From: Sorangium cellulosum So ce56
Lineage (GTDB): Bacteria > Myxococcota_A > Polyangia > Polyangiales > Polyangiaceae
Length of the DNA stretch: 64,000 nucleotides
Direction of reading: 5' to 3'
NCBI RefSeq assembly: GCF_000067165.1
Contig: NC_010162.1
Span: 6,269,001 to 6,333,000 of the forward strand
The translations under genes were made by a program, and so were the position numbers. How positions within the stretch are numbered: the first letter of the stretch is position 1; each line of letters begins with the position of its first letter. Positions 46,700 through 56,104 of this stretch are shown in pieces. Below the pieces are notes generated by a model. The model made no database searches. It had not been told where the DNA came from and saw only the letters and a list, made by a program, of their open reading frames with translations.

Positions 46700-47050
46700 G
46701 ATGCCAGCCGGTTGTCACCCGGCCGTTTCGGAAAGACGTGGCGCTTTTAACCCAAACATCGGCGTTCGACAAGAAGAACTCGCTGGCGATGTCGAACTTC
46801 TTCGCGGCGCACCTTCAGGCCCGAACCAGGCCCGAAGCGGGGGCTCCCCGGTGAAGGCGCGTCTCGTGGCCGCGGCCAGCGCGCCGCCCGTGGGGCCCGC
46901 GCGCGCCGGCTGCGCGCCGCCCGTGAGCGACCGGGGCGCGGAGCCAGGCGGGCCGCCGCGTCCGCGCGGCGCCGCGGTCGAGCGAGCGGGGACGGGCGCC
47001 GCTGCGCTTCGAGCGCGCGCGTGGGCACCGGCGCAGCGCGACGCGCGCGG
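46700..47050. other. Intergenic region between aminotransferase and tRNA-Val(CAC)
   Basis: About 350 bp. Its left 75 bp hold the tRNA promoter. The remainder is very GC-rich with many GCGCG and CGGCC runs, and I see no supported gene. Confidence 0.5.
46744..46772 (-). promoter_or_regulatory. Promoter of tRNA-Val(CAC)
   Basis: Minus strand: -35 TTGTCG at 46772-46767, 17-bp spacer, -10 TAAAAG at 46749-46744. The tRNA 5' end lies 45 bp further, leaving a short leader for RNase P. Confidence 0.6.
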
Positions 47051-48250
47051 TCAATCGAGCGTGGCGACGGCGCGCCGGAGCGCGGCGAGGCCTGCTTCGA
47101 TGTGGTCCTCATCGCAGGCATACGAGAAGCGAAGGTACCCAGGCGCGCCGAAGGGGGTGCCGGCGACCGCGGCGACGTGCGCCTGATCGAGCATCCACGT
47201 CGCCACGTCCTCGTCGCTCGCGAGCGTCGTCCCCTGGAAAGCGCGCCCGCAGAGCCCGCGCACGTCGGCGAACGCGTAGAACGCGCCCTCCGGCATCCTG
47301 CAGCGCACCCCCGGTACGGCGTTGAGCCCCTCGACCATCAGCGAGCGCCGCCGGGCGAACGCCGCGCGCATCGCGAACACCGCGTCGCGGGGCCCGTTCA
47401 GGGCGGCGACAGCGGCCGCCTGGGAGACGGCCGCCGCGTTCGTGGTGCTCTGACCCTGGACCACGTCGAGCGCCCTCGCGACCTCGGCCGGCGCGATGCT
47501 CCAGCCGATCCGCCAGCCCGTCATGGCGAAGGTCTTGCTGACCCCGTCGACGACGATCACCCGCGGCGCGAGGTCCTCCGCGAGCGCCGGGAGCGACACG
47601 TGCCGGAACCCGTCGTAGGTGAGATCGGCATAGATCTCGTCGACGATGATCCAGCAGTCATGGCGCCGCAGCACGCCCAAGAGCGGGAGCAGGTGCTCTT
47701 CCGCGTACGCCGAGCCGGTCGGATTGGAGGGCGTGCACAGGATGATCGCCTTCACCCGCGGAGAAAGCGCGCCCTGGAGCGCGCCCGCCGTGAGGCGGAA
47801 CCCCATCTCCTCGGTCGTGTCGACGATGACCGGCGTGGCGCCGACGAGGCGCACCTGCTCCGGGTAGCTCACCCAGTAGGGCGCGGGGATGACGACCTCG
47901 TCCCCCGGCTCGAAGAGCGCGGTCGCGAGGTTGAACAACGCGTGCTTCGCGCCGCAGCTCACGGTCACCTGGCTCGGCAGCGGCCGCCAGCCGCGGTGCT
48001 GCTCGGTCGCGGCGCAGATCGCCGACTTCAGCTCGGAGATGCCGGACACGGCCGTGTAGTGGGTGGCGCCGGCGTCCAGCGCCGCCTTCGCCGCGATGCG
48101 AATGTGCTCCGGCGTGTCGAAGTCAGGCTCGCCCACGCCGAAGGAGAAGACCTTGTGCCCGTCGGCGCGGAGGCGCGCGGCCCTCGCCGCCATGGCGAGC
48201 GTTGCACTGGGCGCGACGGCCGACAGACGGTCAGCGAGCTTCCTGGGCAT
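47051..48250 (-). CDS. Aspartate aminotransferase (class I, subgroup Ib)
   Basis: The 399-aa PLP enzyme shows the Ib pattern: FSFGVGEPDFDTPEHI, HYTAVSGISELKSAI, CTPSNPTGSAY, VDEIYADLTYDG and the PLP lysine K239 in VDGVSKTFAMTGWRIGW. YLRFSYACDEDHIEAGL near the end carries the substrate carboxylate arginine. The family transfers the amino group of aspartate to 2-oxoglutarate, and some members use other amino acids, including prephenate. Start ATG at 48250, KLADRLSAVAPSATLAM, is typical. It lies upstream of the tRNA-Val gene on the same strand. Confidence 0.93.
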   Translation of the reverse strand: MPRKLADRLSAVAPSATLAMAARAARLRADGHKVFSFGVGEPDFDTPEHIRIAAKAALDAGATHYTAVSGISELKSAICAATEQHRGWRPLPSQVTVSCGAKHALFNLATALFEPGDEVVIPAPYWVSYPEQVRLVGATPVIVDTTEEMGFRLTAGALQGALSPRVKAIILCTPSNPTGSAYAEEHLLPLLGVLRRHDCWIIVDEIYADLTYDGFRHVSLPALAEDLAPRVIVVDGVSKTFAMTGWRIGWSIAPAEVARALDVVQGQSTTNAAAVSQAAAVAALNGPRDAVFAMRAAFARRRSLMVEGLNAVPGVRCRMPEGAFYAFADVRGLCGRAFQGTTLASDEDVATWMLDQAHVAAVAGTPFGAPGYLRFSYACDEDHIEAGLAALRRAVATLD

Positions 48251-48336
48251 CGAGACACTGAGGAATAAAGGGCGGCCTCAGATAACGCAAGGCGCTACCG
48301 CTCCGGCGCCCTTGCGCGGGCGGCTCGGATGTGCCG

Positions 48337-49485
48337 TCAGGGCGACGGCGTGGCGCCGCCGACCTGGACCGCGGGCTTCTGCTCGTCCTGCTTGATCGAG
48401 TAGCGCACGAGGGCGCGGAGCACGTCGTTGCGCTGCACGTTTCCGAGGAGGCTCTTCATGTCCTCGTAGATCGACGGATCGACCAGCAGGGCGCCGAGGG
48501 TCCCCTTGCCCGCCCTCATGTCGTGCACGATCGCCCGCAGATCGCCGGTCATCGCCGTCACGTTGGCGAGCGCCTCGGCGCCGTCGCCCTTGCCGCCATA
48601 GAGCGCGTCGTGCGCGAGGCTGTCGCTCTCGCGGATGCCCCGCAGCGTCATGGCGACCTCGTCCGCCGCGTTCCCGAACTGCTGAATCTGCTTCTGCGGG
48701 CCGTCGCCGTAGATGACGTCGTGCGCGAACCCCGGCCCCTCCTTGACCCGCGAGACGACCCCCCGCACCTCGCGCACCGCGCTCGCGAGCTCCGTGCTGA
48801 GACGGTCGAGGCTCTGCACGGTGCGCGAGATGCGCTCGGCCTCCTCGGGATCGGTCAGGAAGCGGTGCGGGTAGCCTTCCCCCTCGGTCACCTGCTTCAT
48901 CAGCGTGTTCGCCGAGGCCACCGTCTCGCGGAGATCCCTGTGCAGCTTCTCGTCGGCGATGTTCTCCGAGACCTTCTGGATGTTGTCGAGCGTCGCCTCG
49001 GCCTTCTCGGCCATGCCGGTCACCTTCCCCATCACGTCGGTCGGCACCTCGCCGGGGATGTGGCCGCCGGGCGGCACCGAGTCCGGGCTCTGCCCCTTCG
49101 TGAGCTCCAGCATCTTGTCGCCGAGCAGGCCCTTGTTCGCGATCTGGGCGACGCTGTCCGTCTTGATCCGGCTCGCCTCGCTCTCGACGATCTCGAGCTT
49201 CACATAGATCTTGGTGTCCTTCGGATCAGGGCCGTAACCGACCTCGGCGACGTGACCGATGTCGATGCCTCCCATGCGGATGGGCGCGCCCGGCTTCAGC
49301 CCCTGGACGTCGGCGAAGTTCGTCGTGAAGCCGACGGAGGAGTCGAAGAGCCGCCGCTCGTCGCCTATCAGGAAAATGACTACGGCGGAGAGCACAAGGC
49401 CCGCCAGCACAAAGAGTCCGACCTTCAGATCGCGCGCTCTGCCCATGCAGAAGGGCATCTTGCGCGATCTCGGGGGGATCGTCAC
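48337..49485 (-). CDS. mlaD: MCE/MlaD-domain lipid-binding protein
   Basis: The 382-aa protein has a membrane helix (LKVGLFVLAGLVLSAVVIFLI) and one MCE domain (TNFADVQGLKPGAPIRMGGIDIGHV, then LLGDKMLELTKG). A long helical tail contains repeated DPEEAERISRTVQSLDRLS-like heptads and ends in a Pro-rich tip. In MlaD-type systems such proteins form periplasmic rings that carry phospholipids between membranes, powered by the ATPase made from the preceding gene. The GTG at 49483-49485 overlaps the stop of mlaF (GTGA). ATG codons at 49458 and 49446 are alternatives. The tail is much longer than in E. coli MlaD. Confidence 0.88.
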   Translation of the reverse strand: MTIPPRSRKMPFCMGRARDLKVGLFVLAGLVLSAVVIFLIGDERRLFDSSVGFTTNFADVQGLKPGAPIRMGGIDIGHVAEVGYGPDPKDTKIYVKLEIVESEASRIKTDSVAQIANKGLLGDKMLELTKGQSPDSVPPGGHIPGEVPTDVMGKVTGMAEKAEATLDNIQKVSENIADEKLHRDLRETVASANTLMKQVTEGEGYPHRFLTDPEEAERISRTVQSLDRLSTELASAVREVRGVVSRVKEGPGFAHDVIYGDGPQKQIQQFGNAADEVAMTLRGIRESDSLAHDALYGGKGDGAEALANVTAMTGDLRAIVHDMRAGKGTLGALLVDPSIYEDMKSLLGNVQRNDVLRALVRYSIKQDEQKPAVQVGGATPSP

Positions 49486-50261
49486 GCGCCGAGAAGCGTC
49501 TGGACGTCCTCATTCACCGGAGCGGTCCCGGTGATGAAATCGGCGACATGCGGATCGGTGGACCTCCGGAACTCGTCCGGGGTGCCGGTCGCGATGACCT
49601 CGCCACGGAAGATCATCGCCATCCGATCCGAGATCGTGAACGCGCTCTTCATGTCGTGTGTCACCACGATGCTCGTCACGTTGAGCGCCTGCTTCAGCCC
49701 CTTGATGAGGTGGTTGATGCGCTCGGTGTTGATCGGATCGAGGCCGGTCGTCGGCTCGTCGTAGAGCAGCACCTCGGGCTGCACCGCGATGGCGCGCGCG
49801 AGGCCGACGCGCTTCTTCATGCCGCCGGACAGGTCCCCCGGGCGCATCTGCTCGATGCCCGGCAGGCCGACCAGCGACAGCGCCCAGTTGACCCGATCCG
49901 CGATCTGCGCCTCGGTCATCTCCTTGCGGTAGTGCTCGTGCAGGCCGTAAGCGACGTTCTCACCGACCGAGATCGAGTCGAACAGGGCGCCGCCCTGGAA
50001 GAGCATCGCGATGCGCTGGCGCACCCCGGCGATGCGCGCCTCGCTCAGGCGCGTGATCTCCTCACCGTGGAACTGGATAGATCCATCATCAGCGTCGAGC
50101 AGACGGATGAGCAGCTTCAGCATGACGCTCTTGCCGACGCCCGAGCCGCCCATGATGGTGAGCGTCTCGCCCGGGTACACTTCGAGGTTCAGGTCGCGGT
50201 AGATGACCTTCGGACCGAAGGCCTTGCGCACACGCGAGAACCGGATCAGCGGCTCAGCCAC
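49482..50261 (-). CDS. mlaF: Phospholipid ABC transporter ATPase MlaF
   Basis: The 259-aa ATPase has Walker A GGSGVGKS, Q-loop MLFQGGALFDSISVGENVAYGL, signature LSGGMKKRVGLARAI, Walker B VLLYDEPTTGLDP and the switch His in VVTHDMKSAF. The GALFDS and VGENVAYGLHEH segment is characteristic of the Mla/Ttg2 group that moves phospholipids across the periplasm. Its partner MlaD overlaps by 4 bases downstream. The permease MlaE is not adjacent on either side and must be elsewhere. It follows recJ by 40 bp on the same strand. Confidence 0.93.
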   Translation of the reverse strand: MAEPLIRFSRVRKAFGPKVIYRDLNLEVYPGETLTIMGGSGVGKSVMLKLLIRLLDADDGSIQFHGEEITRLSEARIAGVRQRIAMLFQGGALFDSISVGENVAYGLHEHYRKEMTEAQIADRVNWALSLVGLPGIEQMRPGDLSGGMKKRVGLARAIAVQPEVLLYDEPTTGLDPINTERINHLIKGLKQALNVTSIVVTHDMKSAFTISDRMAMIFRGEVIATGTPDEFRRSTDPHVADFITGTAPVNEDVQTLLGA

Positions 50262-50301
50262 CCGTTCACGCTAGCACGCCGCGGAGGCCCGCCGCGAACG
50301 C

Positions 50302-52056
50302 TCAGTCGGACGCGGCGACGTGCTCGATCCTGATCTCGACGGCGTCCCCGCCGCGCCAGGCGTCGCGCCGGAGCCGGCCCACCACGTCCACGCGCTTGCC
50401 GGTGAAACGCGGCGCGAGCTCGCCCAGCTCGAACCCGAAGCACGAGATCTCGCGGCGGGCGAACGTGAGCTCCAGCTTGAGGTGGCCCTTCAGGTTCCTC
50501 GCGGAGCGCACGGCCGCGCCCGCCACGAGGACGTACGACGGGCGGTTGCCCTCGCCGCACGGCTCGAGCCGCTCGAGATCGCGCGCCACGGCCGCAGGAT
50601 CATCGCGATCGTCGAGCCGGACGTGGGCGGCCGCGGACGCCGCGGCGGCCGGGAGGTCCTGCTCGCGGAAGGCGTCGCACCACGCCGCCCGGAGCGCCTC
50701 GACGCGATCGGCGCGCACCTCGACGCCGGCCGCCGCCTGGTGGCCGCCGAAGCCGACGAGCTCGGCGCGGCACCGGGTGAGCGCGTCGTGGAGCCGCGCG
50801 CCCGCTGGACCGCGCACCGAGCCGCGCCCCTTCGCGCCCTCGAGCGCGATCACGATCGTCGGCTTGCCGTAACGACCCGTGATCCTGCCGGCGACGATGC
50901 CGACCACGCCGGGGTGGAAGCCCTGCCGCGCGATGACGATCGCAGGATCCCGATCGAACCCAGCGCGCTCGATCTCGGCGAGCGCGGAGGTCAGCATCTC
51001 GTCCTGGATCGCGCGCCGCTTCATCTGCGCCTGCTCCACCGTGGCGGCGAGCGCGGAGGCGGTCACGCCGTCGTGCGCGAGCAGGAGCTCCAGGGCGATG
51101 TCGGGATCGCCGAGCCGGCCGGGCGCGTTGAGGCGGGGCGCGATCCGGAAGGCGACGTCCTCGGCGGACGCGCCGCGCCCGAGATCGAGGTTGGCGAGCG
51201 CCGCGAGCGCGCGGAGCCCTGGACGGGGCCCGGTCTGGAGCACGCCAAGGCCGGCCCGCACGAGCGCGCGGTTGTCGCCGGTCAGCGGAGCGACGTCGGC
51301 GACCGTGCCGATCGCCACGAGGTCGAGGTAGGGGCGGAGATCGAGCGACGAGCCGAGCCTCTTGCGCACGGCGGCCAGGAGCGAGAGCGCGAGCCCGCAG
51401 GAGGCGAGCCCCTTGTACGGGAAGCCGCAATCGGCGCGGTGCGGGTTCAGGAACGCGATCGCGGGGAGCGGCTCGGCCGGCACGAGGTGGTGATCGATGA
51501 CGACGCAGTCGATGCCGGCCGCGCGGGCCGCGGCCAGCCGCTCGTGATCGCTGGATCCGCAGTCGCACGTGATGAGCAGCGTGGGACCTGTGCGCATCAC
51601 GCGCTCCAGCGCGGGCGCCGAGAGGCCGTAGCTGCCTTCGGCGCGCGTCGCGAGGAGCGGCACCACCTGTCCCGAGAGGGCGCGCAGCCCGCCGGTCATG
51701 ATGGCGGTCGCGGTGATCCCGTCGCAGTCGTAGTCGCCGAAGACGGCGATCCGCTCGCCGGCGCGCACGGCGCGCGCGATCCGCTCCGCGCTCGCCTCGC
51801 GATCGGCCATCGCGTCGGGCGACGTGAGGTGCGAGAGGCGCGGGTCGAGGAAGCGCCGGGTCGCCTCGTCAGGCGCCCAGCCGGCCCGGTGCAGGATGTC
51901 CGCTACCGTGATCGACAGCCCCAGCTCGCGCGCCATCACGAGCGCATCGGCGGACGCCTCGCCCGGATCCGCGACGGGCGCGGCGCCCCCCGCCGCGGGC
52001 GAGGCCGGCGCCTCGCGCTCGGGGAGCTCCCTCCAGGCCTCCGTGGCGCTGCTCAT
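50302..52056 (-). CDS. recJ: Single-strand DNA exonuclease RecJ
   Basis: The 584-aa DHH-family enzyme degrades single-stranded DNA 5' to 3' in recombination and mismatch repair. It shows RFLDPRLSHLTSPDAMAD, the metal motif FGDYDCDGITATAI, TCDCGSSDH, VVIDHHLVP, the KGLASCGLALSL block and the DHHA1 part with GRGSVRGPAGARLHDAL and GFGGHQAAAGV. The OB-fold C terminus ends in EIRIEHVAASD. ATG at 52056 is used. A GTG one codon upstream is equivalent. It lies between secF and mlaF with short gaps, so the series may be one transcript. Confidence 0.94.
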   Translation of the reverse strand: MSSATEAWRELPEREAPASPAAGGAAPVADPGEASADALVMARELGLSITVADILHRAGWAPDEATRRFLDPRLSHLTSPDAMADREASAERIARAVRAGERIAVFGDYDCDGITATAIMTGGLRALSGQVVPLLATRAEGSYGLSAPALERVMRTGPTLLITCDCGSSDHERLAAARAAGIDCVVIDHHLVPAEPLPAIAFLNPHRADCGFPYKGLASCGLALSLLAAVRKRLGSSLDLRPYLDLVAIGTVADVAPLTGDNRALVRAGLGVLQTGPRPGLRALAALANLDLGRGASAEDVAFRIAPRLNAPGRLGDPDIALELLLAHDGVTASALAATVEQAQMKRRAIQDEMLTSALAEIERAGFDRDPAIVIARQGFHPGVVGIVAGRITGRYGKPTIVIALEGAKGRGSVRGPAGARLHDALTRCRAELVGFGGHQAAAGVEVRADRVEALRAAWCDAFREQDLPAAAASAAAHVRLDDRDDPAAVARDLERLEPCGEGNRPSYVLVAGAAVRSARNLKGHLKLELTFARREISCFGFELGELAPRFTGKRVDVVGRLRRDAWRGGDAVEIRIEHVAASD

Positions 52057-52144
52057 CACAGAAGCGGGTACACCGACGGGGGGGGTGCGTCCATGGCCTG
52101 GGGCGGTTCAGGCCGCGCGGCCACGCGCGGCCACGGCGAGGCGC

Positions 52145-53386
52145 TCAGACGACCGCGTCGGCGCGCTTCTGCGTGCGGACGCGGCTGACCTTCCTGCGCT
52201 TGCTCCCGTTCGCGCCGAAGAACCGGCGGTCGATCCACTCGGTGAGCGGCGCCGCGACGTAGATCGACGAGTACGTGCCGACGGCGATCCCGACGACGAG
52301 CGTGAACGCGAAGTCCTTGATGACGCCCGTGCCGTAGAAGAGGAACATGACGAGCGACAGCAGCGTCGTCAACGACACGAGGATCGTGCGACCGAGCATC
52401 TCGGAGAGCGAGAAGTTGATGACGGCGGCGAAGCTCATGTCGCGGTGCTTCCCCAGGTTCTCGCGGATCCGGTCGTAGACGACGACCGTGTCCGTGATCG
52501 AGTAGCCGACGATCGTGAGCAGCGCGGCGACCGTGGAGAGGGTGATCTCCCGCTGCGTGATCACCATCGCGCCGAGCGCGATGCCGACGTCGTGCACGAG
52601 GGCGACGATGCCGCCGGGCGCGAACCGGATGTCGAACCGGAACGCGATGTACGCCATGATGAAGAAGATCGTGATGGCGACGCTCTTGATGGCCGCGTCG
52701 CGCAGCTGCGCGCCGGCCTTCGGGCCGATCCACTCGACCCGGAGCGCCTGCTCGGGCACCTTGTCCGCGCCGAGGTGCTCCCGGAGGCCATCCATCAGCT
52801 GGTCGCCCTTCGACTTCAGGTGGAGCTCGACCTTGTGGTCACGCTCGCTCACGATGAGCGGGTTGTTCGCGCCGGCCCTGAGCTCCACCCCCTCGATGCC
52901 CTCGATCTGCTTCTTGATCCCCTCCAGATCGGGCGCGGTGTCGTAACGCGTGGAGATCTTGTCGCCGCCGGGGCTGAACTTCACCTCGGTGGCGCGCACA
53001 GCGGGCGGGCAGCGGTCCTCGGGGACGGAGCCGTTCTCGGGCGGCAGGCACATCCGATCGCGCACCGCGGCCTTCTGCTGCTCCGACAGGGTGGAGACCT
53101 CATGGACCCGGATGAGGTAGCGGTTCGGGTTGGCCTGGTCCGCGACGGACACGACGTCCGGGGAGTCGAAGCCCGCCTTGGTGACGGCCTCGCGGACCTC
53201 GGCGCTCGAGACCGGAGCCCGGAAGGCGACCTCGATCTCGGTGCCTCCCTTGAAATCGGTCCCGAGCGTCGGCCCCGGCACGATGAACGAGATGATCGAC
53301 AGGATGAGCAGCACCGCGCTGAGCCCGATGAAGAGCCAGCGCTTGCTCATGAAGTCGAACTGACGGCCAGGTTTGATGAGTTCCAT
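52145..53386 (-). CDS. secF: Protein translocase subunit SecF
   Basis: The 413-aa membrane protein assists SecYEG translocation using the proton gradient. It has an N-terminal helix (RWLFIGLSAVLLILSIISFIV), a periplasmic P1-like domain opening with GTDFKGGTEIEV, and then five helices with IAFRFDIRFAPGGIVALVHDV, VGYSITDTVVVYDRIREN and NFSLSEMLGRTILVSLTTLL. It is about 90 residues longer than E. coli SecF. The extra part is in the periplasmic loop and includes two Cys (RMCLPPENG, DRCPPAV). It follows secD by 75 bp. Confidence 0.94.
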   Translation of the reverse strand: MELIKPGRQFDFMSKRWLFIGLSAVLLILSIISFIVPGPTLGTDFKGGTEIEVAFRAPVSSAEVREAVTKAGFDSPDVVSVADQANPNRYLIRVHEVSTLSEQQKAAVRDRMCLPPENGSVPEDRCPPAVRATEVKFSPGGDKISTRYDTAPDLEGIKKQIEGIEGVELRAGANNPLIVSERDHKVELHLKSKGDQLMDGLREHLGADKVPEQALRVEWIGPKAGAQLRDAAIKSVAITIFFIMAYIAFRFDIRFAPGGIVALVHDVGIALGAMVITQREITLSTVAALLTIVGYSITDTVVVYDRIRENLGKHRDMSFAAVINFSLSEMLGRTILVSLTTLLSLVMFLFYGTGVIKDFAFTLVVGIAVGTYSSIYVAAPLTEWIDRRFFGANGSKRRKVSRVRTQKRADAVV

Positions 53387-53399
53387 CGTCGTGTCTCAA

Positions 53400-53452
53400 T
53401 CGGAGAGCCGCTCGCGCGTTCTCCCTCATAAGGTCGGAGATCGGCTCGCGCG
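53400..53452. repeat. Direct repeat in the secD-secF gap
   Basis: TCGGAGA...GCTCGCGCG occurs at 53400-53418 and 53434-53452. The two 19-mers differ at two positions and are 34 bp apart. Role unknown. Confidence 0.55.
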
Positions 53453-53461
53453 CCCTCGTTC

Positions 53462-55615
53462 TCAGCCGAGCGAGAGCGTCTTGATCTTTCGGCCGCGGAC
53501 CGCCCAGTCGAACATCAGGCGGGTGCAGACGACCCCGGTGAACAGGCTGATCGCGATGCCGACGATCAGCGTGATCGCGAAGCCCTTGATGGGGCCGGTT
53601 CCGTACTGCGCCAGGATGAGCCCCGAGATCAGCGTGGTCACGTGGCCGTCGAGGATGGCGCTGAACGCCTTGTCGTAACCGATGTCGACCGCGGCGCGCG
53701 GGCTCTTGCCGTTCCTCAGCTCCTCCCGGATGCGCTCGTTGATCAGCACGTTGGCGTCGACCGCGATGCCCATGGTGAGCACCAGGCCGGCGATGCCGGG
53801 CAGCGTCATCGACGCCCCGAACATCGCGAGGACGGCGACCTGCAGGATGAGGTTGAAGATGACGGCGATGTCCGCGATGAGCCCGGCGCGGCTGTAGATC
53901 ACGACCATGAACACGACGACGAGCAGGCCGCTCGCGATGGCGCCCTTCATGCTCTGCTGGATCGCGTCCTTGCCCAGCGACGGGCCGATGCGCTGCTCGT
54001 TCGAGGGCGAGATCGGGGCCGGCAGCGCGCCCGATCGGAGCACCAGCTCGAGCTTGCGCGCGTCCTGGAGCTGCTGATCGGGGTTCTGCGAGCCCATCGT
54101 GATCTGCGCGCGGCCGCCGCCGATCTTGGTCTGGATGACCGGCGCGCTCTCGACCTTCTCGTCGAGGATGATGGCGAACCGCCGCTTGACGTTCCTGCCG
54201 GTGATGTCCTCGAACCGGTCGGCGCCGGTCGGGGTGAAATCCATCGACACGTACCAGCCGCCGAGGCCGCCCTCGCTCTGATCCGGGAGCGCCTGCGCGT
54301 CGCGCACCATGTCGCCCGTGATCTCGGCCTTGCTGAAGAGGAAGTACGTCCGCCAGCCGATCTCCTCGATGGCGTCCTTCTCCTCGTCGTACTCGTACAG
54401 CTTGCCGAAGCCGATCTCGTTGTCCGCCGGGACCTGGAGCGTCCCGACCCACTCGCGCAGCCGCTTCAGCGTGTCGCGCATCTCCTCGTGCTCCGCGCGC
54501 ACCATCCGGGCGAAGTGGACCGGCTTCGTCTTCCCGGGGCCGACCGGCGCGTTCTCGATCGAGAACGTCAGCCCCTTCGGGAGGTCCTCCTCCTTGGCGC
54601 TCCTCGCGATCGGCTCGAAGAAGTCCTGGTCGTCGTCGACCATCTTGAACTCGAGCCGCGCGGTCTGGCTGATGATCTCGCGGATCGTGGTGAACGCGGC
54701 CTCGTCGTCGCCGGGGACCTCGATGATGACGTCCTCGTCGCGCGTGGAGACGCTCGCCTCCTTGAGGCCGAGCCCGTCGACGCGGCGGAGCACCGTCTCC
54801 TTGGCCTGCGACACCGCCCGCTCACGGATGTTGCTCGAGACCTCGTCGCGGATCCGGAACTTCGCGACGCGGCGATCGGCCGAGCGCTGGAGCTGCAGCT
54901 CGTGCAGGAACTTCGCCAGAAACTCGTCGTTGATCTTCTCGGAGTCCGCCGGGTCGTTGAACGTGATCGCGATCGTGTCCGCCTGCTCGCGCGACTTCTC
55001 GATGCGGAGCTTCGTCTGGAGCTTCTGCATCTCCTCGATCGTCGGCGGCTTGTCGCCCTCGTGGAACCCGAACGACTTCGCGAGCGCCGCGCGCAGGTCG
55101 TCGTAGTACCGATCGCGCTTGTCGCTGATCGCCTCGTCGACGTCGACCGTGTAGACGAGGCGGAGGCCGCCCTTCAGATCGAGCCCGCGCACCAGGCGGA
55201 ACGGGATGTTCGACGTCAGGAAGCGGCTGAACCCGAGCTCGCCGGCCCTCGCCTGGGTCTCCTGCTCCGCGACCTCCTCCGACGAGAGGCCGGTGTGGAC
55301 GGGGCGGCCGTACCGCTCGTCGTGGTAGGTCGGGTAGATGGCGAGCGCCGAGCCGAGCGCCAGGAACAGCACGAAGCCCGTCTTTGCCCGCCACGCGAAA
55401 TCGATCCACGGCCCGACGCAGAGCAGCGCCCACGGCACCATCAGGCCGAAGGTCGCGAGGGCCCAGAACACGTGGTAGTGGGCCGCGATCGCGGCGGCGC
55501 CGGCGGAGAGCGCCGCCCAGGCGAAGACGCTGCGCTTCGATCGGCTGAGCCACGCGCCGAGGAGGCACAGGCCGGCGACGCCGGCGAACCCGTACTGGAA
55601 GATGTTTAGGAGCAT
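53462..55615 (-). CDS. secD: Protein translocase subunit SecD with N-terminal membrane extension
   Basis: The 717-aa protein has the SecD core: LGLDLKGGLRLVY-like text (RGLDLKGGLRLVYTVDV), the P1 domain with RRVDGLGLKEASVS and the GRAQITMGS segment. The C-terminal five helices contain NLILQVAVLAMFGASMTLPGIAGLVLTMGIAVDANVLINERIREEL and GYDKAFSAILDGHVTTLIS. Before the usual first helix (GFVLFLALGSALAIYPTY) there are about 90 extra residues with two or three further hydrophobic segments. Start ATG at 55615. It lies 55 bp after the yajC frame and 75 bp before secF. Confidence 0.94.
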   Translation of the reverse strand: MLLNIFQYGFAGVAGLCLLGAWLSRSKRSVFAWAALSAGAAAIAAHYHVFWALATFGLMVPWALLCVGPWIDFAWRAKTGFVLFLALGSALAIYPTYHDERYGRPVHTGLSSEEVAEQETQARAGELGFSRFLTSNIPFRLVRGLDLKGGLRLVYTVDVDEAISDKRDRYYDDLRAALAKSFGFHEGDKPPTIEEMQKLQTKLRIEKSREQADTIAITFNDPADSEKINDEFLAKFLHELQLQRSADRRVAKFRIRDEVSSNIRERAVSQAKETVLRRVDGLGLKEASVSTRDEDVIIEVPGDDEAAFTTIREIISQTARLEFKMVDDDQDFFEPIARSAKEEDLPKGLTFSIENAPVGPGKTKPVHFARMVRAEHEEMRDTLKRLREWVGTLQVPADNEIGFGKLYEYDEEKDAIEEIGWRTYFLFSKAEITGDMVRDAQALPDQSEGGLGGWYVSMDFTPTGADRFEDITGRNVKRRFAIILDEKVESAPVIQTKIGGGRAQITMGSQNPDQQLQDARKLELVLRSGALPAPISPSNEQRIGPSLGKDAIQQSMKGAIASGLLVVVFMVVIYSRAGLIADIAVIFNLILQVAVLAMFGASMTLPGIAGLVLTMGIAVDANVLINERIREELRNGKSPRAAVDIGYDKAFSAILDGHVTTLISGLILAQYGTGPIKGFAITLIVGIAISLFTGVVCTRLMFDWAVRGRKIKTLSLG

Positions 55616-55670
55616 GGAGTCTGGCGCCGCGGGGGCGGTAAAAAAGCTTCCTGTTGGGCCGAGCGCCGGC

Positions 55671-56104
55671 CTACGACTTCTTTTCCTTCGCCGCGTCGGC
55701 GACCTTGGCGTCCGCCGCCGCGACCTCGCCCGGATCGGGGCCCTGGATCGCGCTCTTCAGGATCTGCACGTTCACCCCGGGGCGATCTCCAGCTTGACCC
55801 TTGGGGAGTTCGGGCTGATGTCGACGATCCTGCCGAGGAGCCCGGACTGCGTGACGACCCGGTCGCCCGCCTTGAGGCTCGACTCGAGCTGCTTCTGCTT
55901 CTTGCTCTGGCTCCGCGTCATCACGAAGATGAGCAGCAGCGGCAGCGCCAGGATGAGGAACTGGAAGGCCCCCCCGCCGAACGGCGAAGAAGGCGGCGCC
56001 TCCTGCCCTCCGGACGGCGGAGATTGACCTTCGACCGGCGTCGCGGGCGCGTTGCCCGCTCGCCCGGGGGCGGCGTTCGGCTGGAACCAGTTTGAGCTTG
56101 CCAA
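55671..56104 (-). CDS. yajC: Preprotein translocase subunit YajC, broken by a one-base frameshift
   Basis: Starting at TTG 56104, the product has an N-terminal Pro/Gly-rich stretch, one membrane helix (FQFLILALPLLLIFVMTRS) and the conserved YajC core QKQLESSLKAGDRVVTQSGLLG and VKLEIAPG. There it meets a TGA at 55774-55772. In the next frame the expected continuation VNVQILKSAIQGPDPGEV follows directly and ends at 55671. One extra G in the G4 run (CCCC at 55775-55778 on +) would join the two into a normal 144-aa YajC. The break may be a sequencing error, a mutation or a slippage site. YajC binds SecDF and the gene order yajC-secD-secF supports this identity. Confidence 0.85.
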
